Part shown: piece by piece, positions 55,601 to 60,200 of the stretch | Layout: every line of letters starts with the position of its first letter | Position numbering within the stretch: the stretch's first letter is position 1 | Assembly: GCF_001541095.1 (NCBI RefSeq) | Contig: NZ_LMXH01000002.1 | Location: 969,024-1,033,023, forward strand | Direction: 5' to 3' | DNA length: 64,000 nucleotides | Origin: Paenibacillus sp. FJAT-26967 | Lineage (GTDB): Bacteria; Bacillota; Bacilli; Paenibacillales; NBRC-103111 | Made by a program: the position numbers and the translations under genes | The notes under the pieces: generated by a model | The model's input: the letters and a program-made list of their open reading frames with translations, nothing else | The model's database searches: none | Told to the model about the DNA's origin: nothing

Positions 55601-55819
55601 GAACAGAAGAATAAACTGTTCGTTATCTTCCATCTGCATGACGGCAAAATCGCCTGGCCCAAGGCCCTGTTCGTGCAGGAGATGGAGCGCTCTTGCGGCC
55701 GATGCAAGTAATTGGCCGTACGACAAGTAGCGCTCCTGACCGCTTTCGCAAAATAAAATTCCCGCATCGTTTTCCTTGCGCGCCAGCAATACGCCGGATA
55801 AATTACGGATGGTTCTCAT
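43667..55819 (-). CDS. Lipopeptide NRPS: FAAL-T-C-A-T-C-A-T-C-A-T-extension
   Basis: 4050 residues, CGGAGGG nine bases before the ATG. Residues 1-560 form a fatty acyl-AMP ligase (FTSGSTGDPKGVVLTH, SWLPLTHDMGL, NTGDLGFL) followed by a carrier (GGNSLKAAY near 626), so synthesis begins with a fatty acid. Module 1: C (HHIITDG, about 816), A (about 1130-1640) with pocket D-G-F-F-L-G-V-V-F-K, one residue from the bacitracin Ile code, T near 1673. Module 2: C (HHIAADG), A with D-V-W-H-F-S-L-V-D-K, a serine code, T near 2740. Module 3: C (HHIVADG), A with the same serine code, T with GGESLLL near 3788. No epimerase. The last 225 residues resemble a partial condensation-type or docking domain (RLVLPAMTDKGLIAPNEIDF, ARRLSKEAVLDWASAYLELL), presumably contacting the KS of the next synthetase. 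No thioesterase. Confidence 0.93.
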   Translation of the reverse strand: MRTIRNLSGVLLARKENDAGILFCESGQERYLSYGQLLASAARALHLLHEQGLGPGDFAVMQMEDNEQFILLFWACVLGGIVPVPVTAARTDEGRKKLIQVCKQLEAPRLLCDEELWPGIQGYALKHGEAETLFQLESGSLPIAEVLAASADAGRPEAETYDAAETDTAFIQFTSGSTGDPKGVVLTHGNLLSNMRAIIHGAQSTERDSSLSWLPLTHDMGLIGFHLSPLFCGMNQLHLPTSTFVLHPMKWLELTHKHRVTCLSSPNFGYVHFLQHWKPEGAAAWDLSCVRLIFNGAEPISAAHCRDFLEAMKPYGLKGNCIFPVYGLAEASLAVTFPGTEDALNTVKLERKSLAVGQPVRMAGDEDHAAIEIVELGFPVQECEVRVCDEEGSPSAAGSIGSIHIRGRNVTSGYYKRPDVNKQTISPDGWLNTGDLGFLLDGRLYVTGRMKDVIFVNGQNVYPHDLEALISGLKGAEIGKTAIAAVQDATTKRDAIAVFIQHRGKIGGFVPLMAEVKKLLNGSAGLDVAFVVPVRRIPKTTSGKIQRYVLAEALREGEFAEALAELTGLEAAASLERCDAESGDALRGDVGLEPATETEERIMSIWREVLKKDYIRRTDGFLEQGGNSLKAAYAAARLQEVFGARLTLTDLFLHGTVSSLAALLEQRAQEGQGTAANVTPPVAKAEERMVYPATSAQKRLFILEELHPGLLNYHLTFAVQVTGPLDIERFRAAWRALIERHPALRTSFYMEEGNVMQRIEQEVEPPLTVVDGSGWPASALALRQRSFPQPFRMEQAPLMRMELVRMEHESSVLLLDMHHIITDGTSMGILMSDLTKLYEGIVPEPLSVHGGDMALWEEAGRSGSWLEHQKLYWRETFRDDVPSPALPSLRPRPQTPSYRGAIERFELEPELAGSLRELARREGVTLYSVLLSIYYALLAKYTGESDIVVGTAAARRVRPELQNVVGMFVNMVPIRLHGQSGSRFDQWLKQVNGKTLAAIDNGDVPYEEIAELADLKREYGRNVLFDSVFTLQNMELPEWRSKDVVYTPQALDNCTAKFDLTWECADTGAGIAFTLEYALDLYDERAAAQLARHYVALARAAAAQPHATLGELDPLEAEERDRLLRLGRSFTAEPQELSLHRLFERQAVETPQQIAVEMGERVYTYSELNERANRFARVLVRRGVVPGEKVALLLMRSPDMIAAILAVLKAGAVYVPIDPQYPEERILFMLQDTEARVIVAAAATLEIGARIAGDSIDVVDMGGLDTKWADESAHDLDIDGSADDLAYIMYTSGSTGKPKGIMTTHRNVSRIAVHTDYVSISENDALLQLSNYAFDGSTFDLYGALLNGAKLTLVREEEVADVVRLTELIEGRGITVFFVTTALFNTLVDHGLESLRGLRHILFGGERASVPHIRKALHALGPGVLLHVYGPTETTVFATCYRVTETWEGHGTATVPIGAPIARSETLVLNEQSQLQPDLVPGELWIAGDGVASGYVNLPEQTTLKFRPHPFREGETVYGTGDLVRRLPDGNLEFLDRIDSQVKLRGYRIELGEIESRLLDCAGVKEAIVALIENDGSPYLCAYIVAEQTEGQASVQSQLRGKLPAFMIPAAYVQLTKLPLNASGKVDKKRLPAPERTVPYEALATNTEIIVAGLWQEVLHSGQVGALDHFFEHGGHSLKAAALTSAIYKHCRVRMPLQEIFKLPTIREQAAWIDRAAKEAYEPVVDAPKAASYPLSPPQRRMFLAESLADIGLTYHIPLALKLSGAVDETRIGTALRKLIERHEPLRTSYHWIDGVPAQIVHDSAAFVLQTAELAETTLPECLSEFFRPLRLAAAPLLAACYCRPESEGAEAYLLLNIHHIAADGISVKLLMEELTRLIDGEELAPPALHYKDYAVWQDRQSGSERARASRAFWTEQLAEPPAPLDMPLDRPRGDRQTFAGDTYIFHIPAALTARLKETAASAGASMNSLLFAAYALLLKGTTHQPEFAIGSLAAGRTHPDTARMIGMFNQFLPIRMRVIDELPILAFIGQTHGRLLAAYEHGDVSFEHMIESALYPHDPSRNPLFDTMLIVHNQFEDEKLAASGDGWSMEPMPVSHETSKLDFKLDLYGDGEGGLRAELEYNTGLFYKGTMERLADRLFYILEQTAASPDLTCGDVLMTTPAEEAAFATWNDTGHSYPAEKTIHGWFAESAQRWPDYPAVRSAEGSLTYRELNDSADRMAAVLRGKGVSVETIVPIAAQRSLSMMIGIMAVLKAGGAYLPIDPEHPPERIRGILEDSGARLLLAGTEWIHTLPAFHGETLDLNALAAASVSELPKGEEETDLSPQAGPEHLAYVIYTSGSTGKPKGVMVEHRSAINRLDWMQTAYPLNERDVILQKTPITFDVSVWELFWWSFAGASLYLLEPGGEKEPSSMLRAIEEQAVTVMHFVPSMLGIFLPYAADSGRSGELCSLRYVFASGEALKPAHVAGFYSLMERGGGKCRLINLYGPTEATVDVSYYDCPDTGAGTIPIGKPIHNIRLYIVDERMRKQPIGVSGELCIAGAGLARGYRNRPDLTEQSFIPNPFAAGEKLYRTGDRARWLPDGNIEYLGRFDHQVKLRGLRIECGEIEHALLLQAEVRDAVVTAVTDQTGEPALCAYLVTADGETPEETSLRAALKELLPEYMIPSYFVAMEAFPMSPSGKTDRSSLPQPRLAEPAAFGEALATPTEHRLAELWLEVLGLAASRPDDGAAIGREAHFFQMGGHSLRAAQLAGLIEQRYEAAFAMKDVFAAPLLREMAARIDNAAPMRATVIARAESRPFYPLSLAQNRLFVLQQLYPASTAYNLPLALNLTGKLDQERLREAIQGLIDRHEPLRTSFDWADGKPVQRVHERVSFELAIHALMDAADLNTFARSVVRPFDLRKAPLIRAFLATDGESRHTLLLDIHHIVADGVSMNVMASDFGQLYRGGSLQPLPIHYKDAAVWQQEWMASEARERQEQYWALQLTGMLPVLQLPTDYPRPPEQSFHGAKLALPIPAELVEGIGTAAEQWGVTPFHIWLTAYHTLLHLMTGQDDLIVGTPIAGRFHPSTEALVGMFVNTLPIRSRPSGELPFRAFAEQLKETVFAALDNGLLPFEYMVTMLNIPRDLSRNPLFDTMFVMQHREAGQTAADALQFEAQVPDNRVSKLDLTFEIADQGAKGADLTIEYATALFKEDNIRRMAEWYLRIVGLALAEPDRSLGRIGLQGDAASQKQSEAFNRTTVPYASGDTVEVYLERQAAVTPQAVAIVSEDGALTYAELNRRSNRLAQALRKQDIKREERVAVVMDRSLEMMIAIFGVLKAGGAYVPVAPGLPPERIRYMLDNSGAKLVLTKGEAPQGLEVFLPFMDIHEALAQERDDFPVEKLHDSRSLAYVLYTSGSTGQPKGVMIEHHSIVNRIGWMQKRYGLDTSGVIMQKTPITFDVSVWELFWWSFAGAKLVLLPPGGEKDPALMMDTIARHGVTTMHFVPSMLHLFLEHPGLRRGEARLESLSHVFASGEALTADQVRRFRERIGVPFDVRLVNLYGPTEATVDVSYYDCSDGDIPIQVPIGKPIDNISLYIVSEAMKLQPVGIAGELCISGAGLARGYIGRYDLTEEKFVVNPFAADSLMYRTGDLARWLPDGTIEYLGRMDHQVKIRGQRIECGEIEHMLLSHPGISEAVVMKRNAASGSEYLCAYIVCSEAIDHQELRDFAAQRLPDYMVPQAVAELPAMPLSPNGKIDRKALPEPEPAADSGTPFVEAVSDIELAIAAVWREILQRDDFGTQHRFFDVGGESLLLVRAHQRLEELYPGALGVTDLFTYPTIASLAAYLESRNRELASWSWSGLPMADDCVSTGYAAERIGSVQFQLDQAVAEGLAELAASRSVTVEAAAYAVYLYFWRGESGMSRLVLPAMTDKGLIAPNEIDFAEVRDFDTLLRHAAKRTDSEECYTARQIKKQPQDKAGFALFPLYAGAAQHGFKEREALLERFDVVLYMDGAAAPNVAEGPELGGVWTYNARRLSKEAVLDWASAYLELLSSVVEQYRAATGSAVSGA

Positions 55820-55846
55820 AGTCGCAGCCCTCCGTTCTGTCTTTTA

Positions 55847-56230
55847 TCACACCGTTGTGGAATGCAGTTCTTGATAATCCTCCGTTACGATGCGATTATG
55901 CTCGTCCATAACGACGACATGCGGACGATACGTGCGGGCTTCAGATTCTTCCATCATCGCGTAAGAAATAATAATGACGCGGTCACCCGGCTGCACCAGT
56001 CTGGCAGCGGCACCGTTCAAGCAAATCATACCCGAACCTCTTGGGCCAATTATGACATATGTCTCCAGCCTGGCTCCGTTATTTATATTGACAACCTGCA
56101 CTTTTTCATTCTCCAGGATGTTCGATGCATCCAAAATATCCTGATCGATGGTTATGCTTCCTACGTAATTCAAATTGGCCTCGGTCACTACAGCATGGTG
56201 AATTTTGGACTTATGCATCTCTCTAAACAT
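55847..56230 (-). CDS. panD: Aspartate 1-decarboxylase (PanD), first gene of the lipopeptide operon
   Basis: 127 residues from the ATG at 56230, with AAGGAGAG upstream. It is closely similar to Bacillus-type Pan[14 protein letters not shown] holds the self-cleavage site Gly24-Ser25 that gives the pyruvoyl cofactor, followed by [26 protein letters not shown] and DRVIIISYA. The enzyme makes beta-alanine from aspartate. In most genomes panD is with panB and panC. Here it lies 27 bases ahead of a giant NRPS gene, so beta-alanine is probably needed by the pathway, either as a building block or for phosphopantetheine arms. Confidence 0.93.
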   Translation of the reverse strand: MFREMHKSKIHHAVVTEANLNYVGSITIDQDILDASNILENEKVQVVNINNGARLETYVIIGPRGSGMICLNGAAARLVQPGDRVIIISYAMMEESEARTYRPHVVVMDEHNRIVTEDYQELHSTTV

Positions 56231-56748
56231 CAATACACTCTCCTTGTGGGGTAGTTTTGGAAAAAAATAATCTTAACTGACAACTTAAAAGAGCAAGCTG
56301 GAGCAATCAAGCCGTTCAAAAAAAGAAATTCTGCGGCAAACTCGTGCCAATGAAGCTATTTGTAAAAAATAAGCAAGTTCGTGCGTGTGTGGGATCAAGT
56401 TGAATGAGTAATTTCTTGCGATTGTGAGGGGACGTGTTGACGGGCAAGCTCGTGGTTTTTGTGTAGAATCATGCTGATTGACAAGCTCATGCCGATCAGG
56501 CAGGTGGCTTGTATATCGCAGCAGCTCATCATACAGGCGGTTCAGTGCTGCGAAGGGTAAACAATCATGCTGTTTAACCAGATGTAGCGGTAATGAGTTA
56601 AAGTAATACAGTGATACGGTACATAAAACTTTACTCATGAACAGGAAATACGTTGTAACCTACCCTGATAGTAGTGCTAAACCTTTACTTGCGATAGGGT
56701 GATAATCTTACAATAGAGGGGGAAATTCTTTTACTTTTTTGAACAGAG
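56231..56748 (-). promoter_or_regulatory. Leader and promoter region of the lipopeptide operon
   Basis: About 520 bases between the glycosyltransferase stop and panD. A 117-codon minus frame inside it has no ribosome site and an unlikely composition. No canonical -35/-10 pair stands out. The notable content is a set of phased repeats (next entry). No terminator was found after the glycosyltransferase gene, so readthrough from it is possible. Confidence 0.4.
56335..56493 (-). repeat. Four phased copies of a GCAAGCTCGTG-like motif in the operon leader
   Basis: On the plus strand: GGCAAACTCGTGCC (56335), GCAAGTTCGTGC (56373), GCAAGCTCGTGG (56444) and ACAAGCTCATGCC (56481). Spacings are about 37, 71 and 37 bases, that is 36 or twice 36. 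The minus-strand RNA carries CACGAGCTTGC. They may be operator half-sites for a regulator, or elements of a leader RNA. The fifth position expected near 56408 is empty. Confidence 0.45.
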
Positions 56749-57810
56749 CTACCATAAATTAAGAGCTCTATGCAAAAAAACGTTTCCTTTCTTGCTTGAA
56801 AACAGCAGCTTAACAAACAAAAACAGATTGTAAATGGTCACCTTGTAATGAAGGGATTGGCGGCAATAATGGAGCGCTTTTTTGCGGTCGTAACGGTTCA
56901 AATAACTGAGCGTATAATATTTGCTTGCGATGCCGATGTCAATGTACGAGAGCTGTTTCGCTTTTTTGCCGACGGAATCGGACTGAATGACCAAATCCCG
57001 GATATGCTTGCGCACCTTGATAGATTTGAAGCTAAGTCCCTCGATTTTTTTAAATATTTCCTCGTTGAGATGAATCGTATCGGGATCAAGCTGCCAGCGG
57101 TCGCAGAAGAAGTAGAGGCTGTCGGGAGATTCCCGATAGACGGAATGAGGTTTGGTTTGCAGCGCAATTCTATATTTGTCGAAAAAGCGGAGCAGATAGG
57201 TCGTATCTTCCCCCAGATAAAAATGTTCGTTGATCAAGCCGACTTCGTCCAGCAGCTTCCGGCGGAATACCATTGTGTTAAGTTGAAAAAAATTGCGCGT
57301 ATGCGACAAAAACGCCTCGAACAATCCTTTTTCGAATACAATCGTTTCTCCGTCATTCCATGTTTCAAACGCTGTTCGCATCGAATGGAGCAAATACCGC
57401 TCAACCTCATTGTCGAAGTTGTAGGAGGTAATATCCCCGTGCCGTTCCACCCATAACGCAAAGCTGATATCCGCTTTCGTCAGCGCAATCGTCCTCATGC
57501 TGTCGGTTAAATGGCAGGGATACCATTCGTCGTCGGAATCAAGAAACGCCAAATATTCGCCTTGAGCGGCCAGCATCCCCGTATTTCGCGCACCGCCCGG
57601 TCCTTTTTCCCGTTCATTGCCCACATAGCGGATTCGCACATCTTTGCGCGTCCACTCGCTGATTGCCTCTTCCGTACGATCCGTGCTTCGGTCATCAACG
57701 ACGATCAGCTCCCAGTTGGTGTAAGACTGGCGCAAGATGGACTCGATCGCGCCGGAAATGATCTGCGCCCGGTTATACGTTGGCATCACAATGCTTATCA
57801 ACTGCTCCAT
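56749..57810 (-). CDS. Family 2 glycosyltransferase
   Basis: 353 residues from the ATG at 57810, with GGAGTGAAGCGT upstream. The open frame runs back to 58047 but holds no better start. GT-A fold motifs: ISIVMPTYNRAQIISGAIES, ELIVVDDRSTDRTEE (nucleotide-binding Asp pair), GPGGARNTGMLAAQGEYLAF and the metal-binding LDSDDEWYP (DxD), then HFYLGEDTTYLLRF (catalytic base region ED). No membrane segment. It lies just upstream of the lipopeptide operon on the same strand. It could glycosylate a serine side chain of the product, or be unrelated and act on cell-surface glycans. Confidence 0.85.
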   Translation of the reverse strand: MEQLISIVMPTYNRAQIISGAIESILRQSYTNWELIVVDDRSTDRTEEAISEWTRKDVRIRYVGNEREKGPGGARNTGMLAAQGEYLAFLDSDDEWYPCHLTDSMRTIALTKADISFALWVERHGDITSYNFDNEVERYLLHSMRTAFETWNDGETIVFEKGLFEAFLSHTRNFFQLNTMVFRRKLLDEVGLINEHFYLGEDTTYLLRFFDKYRIALQTKPHSVYRESPDSLYFFCDRWQLDPDTIHLNEEIFKKIEGLSFKSIKVRKHIRDLVIQSDSVGKKAKQLSYIDIGIASKYYTLSYLNRYDRKKALHYCRQSLHYKVTIYNLFLFVKLLFSSKKGNVFLHRALNLW

Positions 57811-57856
57811 ACGCTTCACTCCCATCGTTACCAAATATATCCTTAAATCATCGTCA

Positions 57857-57969
57857 GTGTAAATGCGTAAGCGGGAAGCCGTCAAGTCCAATGTCCCTGA
57901 TTTCAAGATGAATATGCCTGCTTGCTCGTAACCTTCCGCAAACGCAAAAAGGCCCTCCGCTTCATTTAC
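57857..57969 (-). repeat. Long-range inverted repeat in the glycosyltransferase 5' leader
   Basis: GTAAATGCGTAAGCGG (57859-57874) and CCGCTTCATTTAC (57957-57969) can pair over 13 bases with a three-base bulge, enclosing about 80 bases. It lies within the 230-base leader between the putative promoter and the start codon. Confidence 0.35.
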
Positions 57970-58043
57970 GCAGAGCGCCACAGTTTGCACTGTAAGCCAT
58001 TTCCTTAGACTTGATAGGCAATTAATTCCATTGATCAATACGA

Positions 58044-58076
58044 CCATTATATAGACTATATGGAAGAAACTTTCTT
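58044..58076 (-). promoter_or_regulatory. Palindromic promoter region of the glycosyltransferase gene
   Basis: Two adjacent dyads: CCATTATATAGACTATATGG (58044-58063, imperfect) and AAGAAACTTTCTT (58064-58076, perfect 6-bp arms). The minus strand contains TATAAT inside the first, a suitable -10 box. Together they suggest a regulated promoter. Confidence 0.35.
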
Positions 58077-58189
58077 ATAAGTGAATGGCAAAACAATATT
58101 TTATCCTGTCATTTTGGGACCTGCTTATGGATGTATCGACTTAGGATTCATATTTTTTTGTCGCGTTGTTATCTCCTCGCCTTTTTATT

Positions 58190-58699
58190 TCATGCAAATT
58201 CTGAAGCGTAATCTTCGCACACCTTCGATGTATTAAGTTTTTGAGCGGATTCAATCATGATCTCGTTTTCCGAATCACTTACACAAATAACAAGAAATCT
58301 ACTGTCGTTTCTGGGACCGAACAATCCAGTAGATTCAAGTTCTATTAAGACATCTAATGATGCTTGTAATAACGTTGTTACCCGCTCTTCAAAACTGTCC
58401 TTTACAGTTTCATGATAGTTCCTGATCGTTTGGTTCACTTCGTCAAACATTCCGAAATCGTCCCATTCCGTCCATTCTACTACTCCATATCTGTAGTAAT
58501 TGTACATTGGATCTGATTCCTTAACTTGTATGGATCCTTCTTTAACGGCCACCGGCCCGATGCTGCTTACGCAATCGTCAGTAAACAAACTGTACCCATA
58601 GATAACGTCATCCGTGCACCTGGCTGTAAGTTCTTTATAATGGGAGAGAATTGCATTTCGGAGCTCGGCATGCAGGCTTTGTACAAGTTGCATTTTCAT
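58190..58699 (-). CDS. DUF4303 family protein
   Basis: 169 residues from the ATG at 58699, which has GTGGAGGAACTCCG ahead. An ATG six codons upstream contains that site. The N-terminal helix ELRNAILSHYKELTARCTDD, YGYSLFTDDCVSSIG and the segment YYRYGVVEWTEWDDFGMFDE match DUF4303. These are small cytoplasmic proteins of unknown role, sometimes seen as immunity proteins near polymorphic toxins. No toxin gene is visible here. Single gene. Confidence 0.72.
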   Translation of the reverse strand: MKMQLVQSLHAELRNAILSHYKELTARCTDDVIYGYSLFTDDCVSSIGPVAVKEGSIQVKESDPMYNYYRYGVVEWTEWDDFGMFDEVNQTIRNYHETVKDSFEERVTTLLQASLDVLIELESTGLFGPRNDSRFLVICVSDSENEIMIESAQKLNTSKVCEDYASEFA

Positions 58700-58717
58700 C
58701 GGAGTTCCTCCACTCAT

Positions 58718-58919
58718 CTACGGCATGACAAAACTTATAATTTATTATTATATAATATTGTGTACATAGGTCTGTAAATAAGCTCAGCGAATTCATCGGG
58801 ATGAAGCCCCGTTTAACCTGGTCCCATTCCTAGCGACTCGATGAGATTGACTCATAAAAAGATCTCTCCACAATTGTTATTGATAGCGATACACCTGCTG
58901 ATTGTGTTGTTTCTGTTAA
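58718..58919. other. Intergenic gap, nothing recognised
   Basis: AT-rich sequence upstream of the DUF4303 gene, containing its promoter on the minus strand. No repeat, hairpin or coding fragment stands out. Confidence 0.4.
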
Positions 58920-59262
58920 TCAACTGTAATCTTCAATGAGTGATATTTTTCCTTCTTCAATTCTAAATACTGATTTTCCTTTCAGTTGTATGTTATCTCC
59001 TGTTTTTAATCCGTTCGGCAAATCAACGGCCAGTATTCCTTCATAATCAATTAACACTTCTATTTTGTCTTCTGCAGCACTCCAATCTGTTATTGTTTGA
59101 CGACGACTAGAGAAAATTTAAACGACTTTTCCGCAAGCTCTCTGAACTCTTGAATCCCCTTGGTCTCTATCTCAACTTGACCATTCGTAAAATTTCTGAA
59201 CCGTATATCCTTGTGTAAGAGTTTAATCAATGCCAGGACATCTAACTTCTATTTAAATTCAT
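58920..59262 (-). pseudogene. SnoaL/NTF2-like protein gene broken by two frameshifts
   Basis: GGAGGGGAAA precedes an ATG at 59262 that reads MNLNRS and stops. A shifted frame then reads KLDVLALIKLLHKDIRFRNF and on to EFRELAEKSFKFS. A third frame reads RRQTITDWSAAEDKIEVLID and on to RIEEGKISLIEDYS with a TGA at 58920. Together they rebuild a SnoaL-like polyketide-cyclase/NTF2 protein of about 113 residues. Both shifts are small indels, so inactivation is recent, or the sequence has errors. Confidence 0.65.
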
Positions 59263-59360
59263 TTTCCCCTCCAGTGATGACGATTTTATTAGGATTGAAT
59301 GCAGTAACATCCTTCCTTCCGCATACTGTAATTGATTTGAACGTACGTCCCCTTGCAGAT

Positions 59361-59395
59361 GTAAACCGGATGCAAGCGTGATGCAGCCGGTTTAC
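59361..59395. terminator. Hairpin beyond the DUF998 gene
   Basis: GTAAACCGG (59361-59369) pairs perfectly with CCGGTTTAC (59387-59395). The stem is stable but lacks a clear T run, so it is a terminator or an operator-like dyad. Confidence 0.4.
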
Positions 59396-59437
59396 GATAA
59401 CATGTTTTATGCAATTAATGCTGCTATACCTCTACTA

Positions 59438-60103
59438 TCACTTATTAGAAGCTCCTAACTTGGCTGAATGAATCCCCACAATGATTAACCACGCAATGTC
59501 GGCTAAGATTAGGAATCGTCCAAACAAACCTGCCAGAACCTCAGGCCCAAATTGCCCATCTTGCGGAATTTGAAGTACAAATACGAGCATCGCGACAATT
59601 GCAATAACTGAACTTGTGAGCAGCACTCTCTTGACAGGTCTCCAGGCATCGAGTCGGCATAACGAAAGACTAATTAACAATGCGGCTATCGGCGTATAGT
59701 CCAGCATCGCCCCAATAGAGTGCAGACGGCCATTAAATGTTGCTTGATCCGGACTAACGGAGATGGGATCGGTCACGAAGATTGCCGCGATTAAAACGCC
59801 GATTGCACTTATTCCAAGAATGATAAGTCCAATGTATCCCATAACCGTATGAATATGCGGGAAAATCGTAATCGCGACACTGAATTGAGTAATAGCCAGC
59901 AATCCAAAAGCCAAGTGCATCATCCAACCGAAATTGCCTAGAGCATACTCGCTGATAAAACGCCACGTCGGATCAAATTCGGGCTGCAAAAAATGCAGGC
60001 TGCAAATGAGAAGCACGAATAATGTTCCTGAAAAGATCGACACAAGCGCAAATGTAAAGCCAGCAACCTCCACAGGTTTCACAACGGCCGACTGCTTAGC
60101 CAA
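59438..60103 (-). CDS. DUF998 family membrane protein
   Basis: 221 residues from the TTG at 60103, eight bases after GGAGGG. A GTG at 60148 is possible but has no ribosome site. Six hydrophobic helices are visible (FTFALVSIFSGTLFVLLICS; MMHLAFGLLAITQFSVAITI; YIGLIILGISAIGVLIAAIF; YTPIAALLISLSL; VLLTSSVIAIVAMLVFVL; FLILADIAWLIIVGI). The segment FISEYALGNFGWMMH with HSIGAMLDY is the hallmark of DUF998 (PF06197). Function unknown. Confidence 0.78.
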   Translation of the reverse strand: MAKQSAVVKPVEVAGFTFALVSIFSGTLFVLLICSLHFLQPEFDPTWRFISEYALGNFGWMMHLAFGLLAITQFSVAITIFPHIHTVMGYIGLIILGISAIGVLIAAIFVTDPISVSPDQATFNGRLHSIGAMLDYTPIAALLISLSLCRLDAWRPVKRVLLTSSVIAIVAMLVFVLQIPQDGQFGPEVLAGLFGRFLILADIAWLIIVGIHSAKLGASNK

Positions 60104-60200
60104 TCCATATCCCTCCAGTTGTCGAGAATCTCCATATATTCGAATCACACTTGAGAGCTTGAAAATCAGTCATATTCCCATGCTCCTTGCACAGTATTTC

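Noticed and set aside
56285..56638. 117-codon minus-strand frame ahead of panD
   Set aside because: No ribosome site and unlikely composition. The stretch is better read as the operon leader with phased repeats.
56749..58047. N-terminally extended glycosyltransferase from 58047
   Set aside because: The first 79 codons lack a ribosome site and domain features and overlap the putative promoter. The ATG at 57810 has GGAG in place and the GT2 domain begins directly after it.
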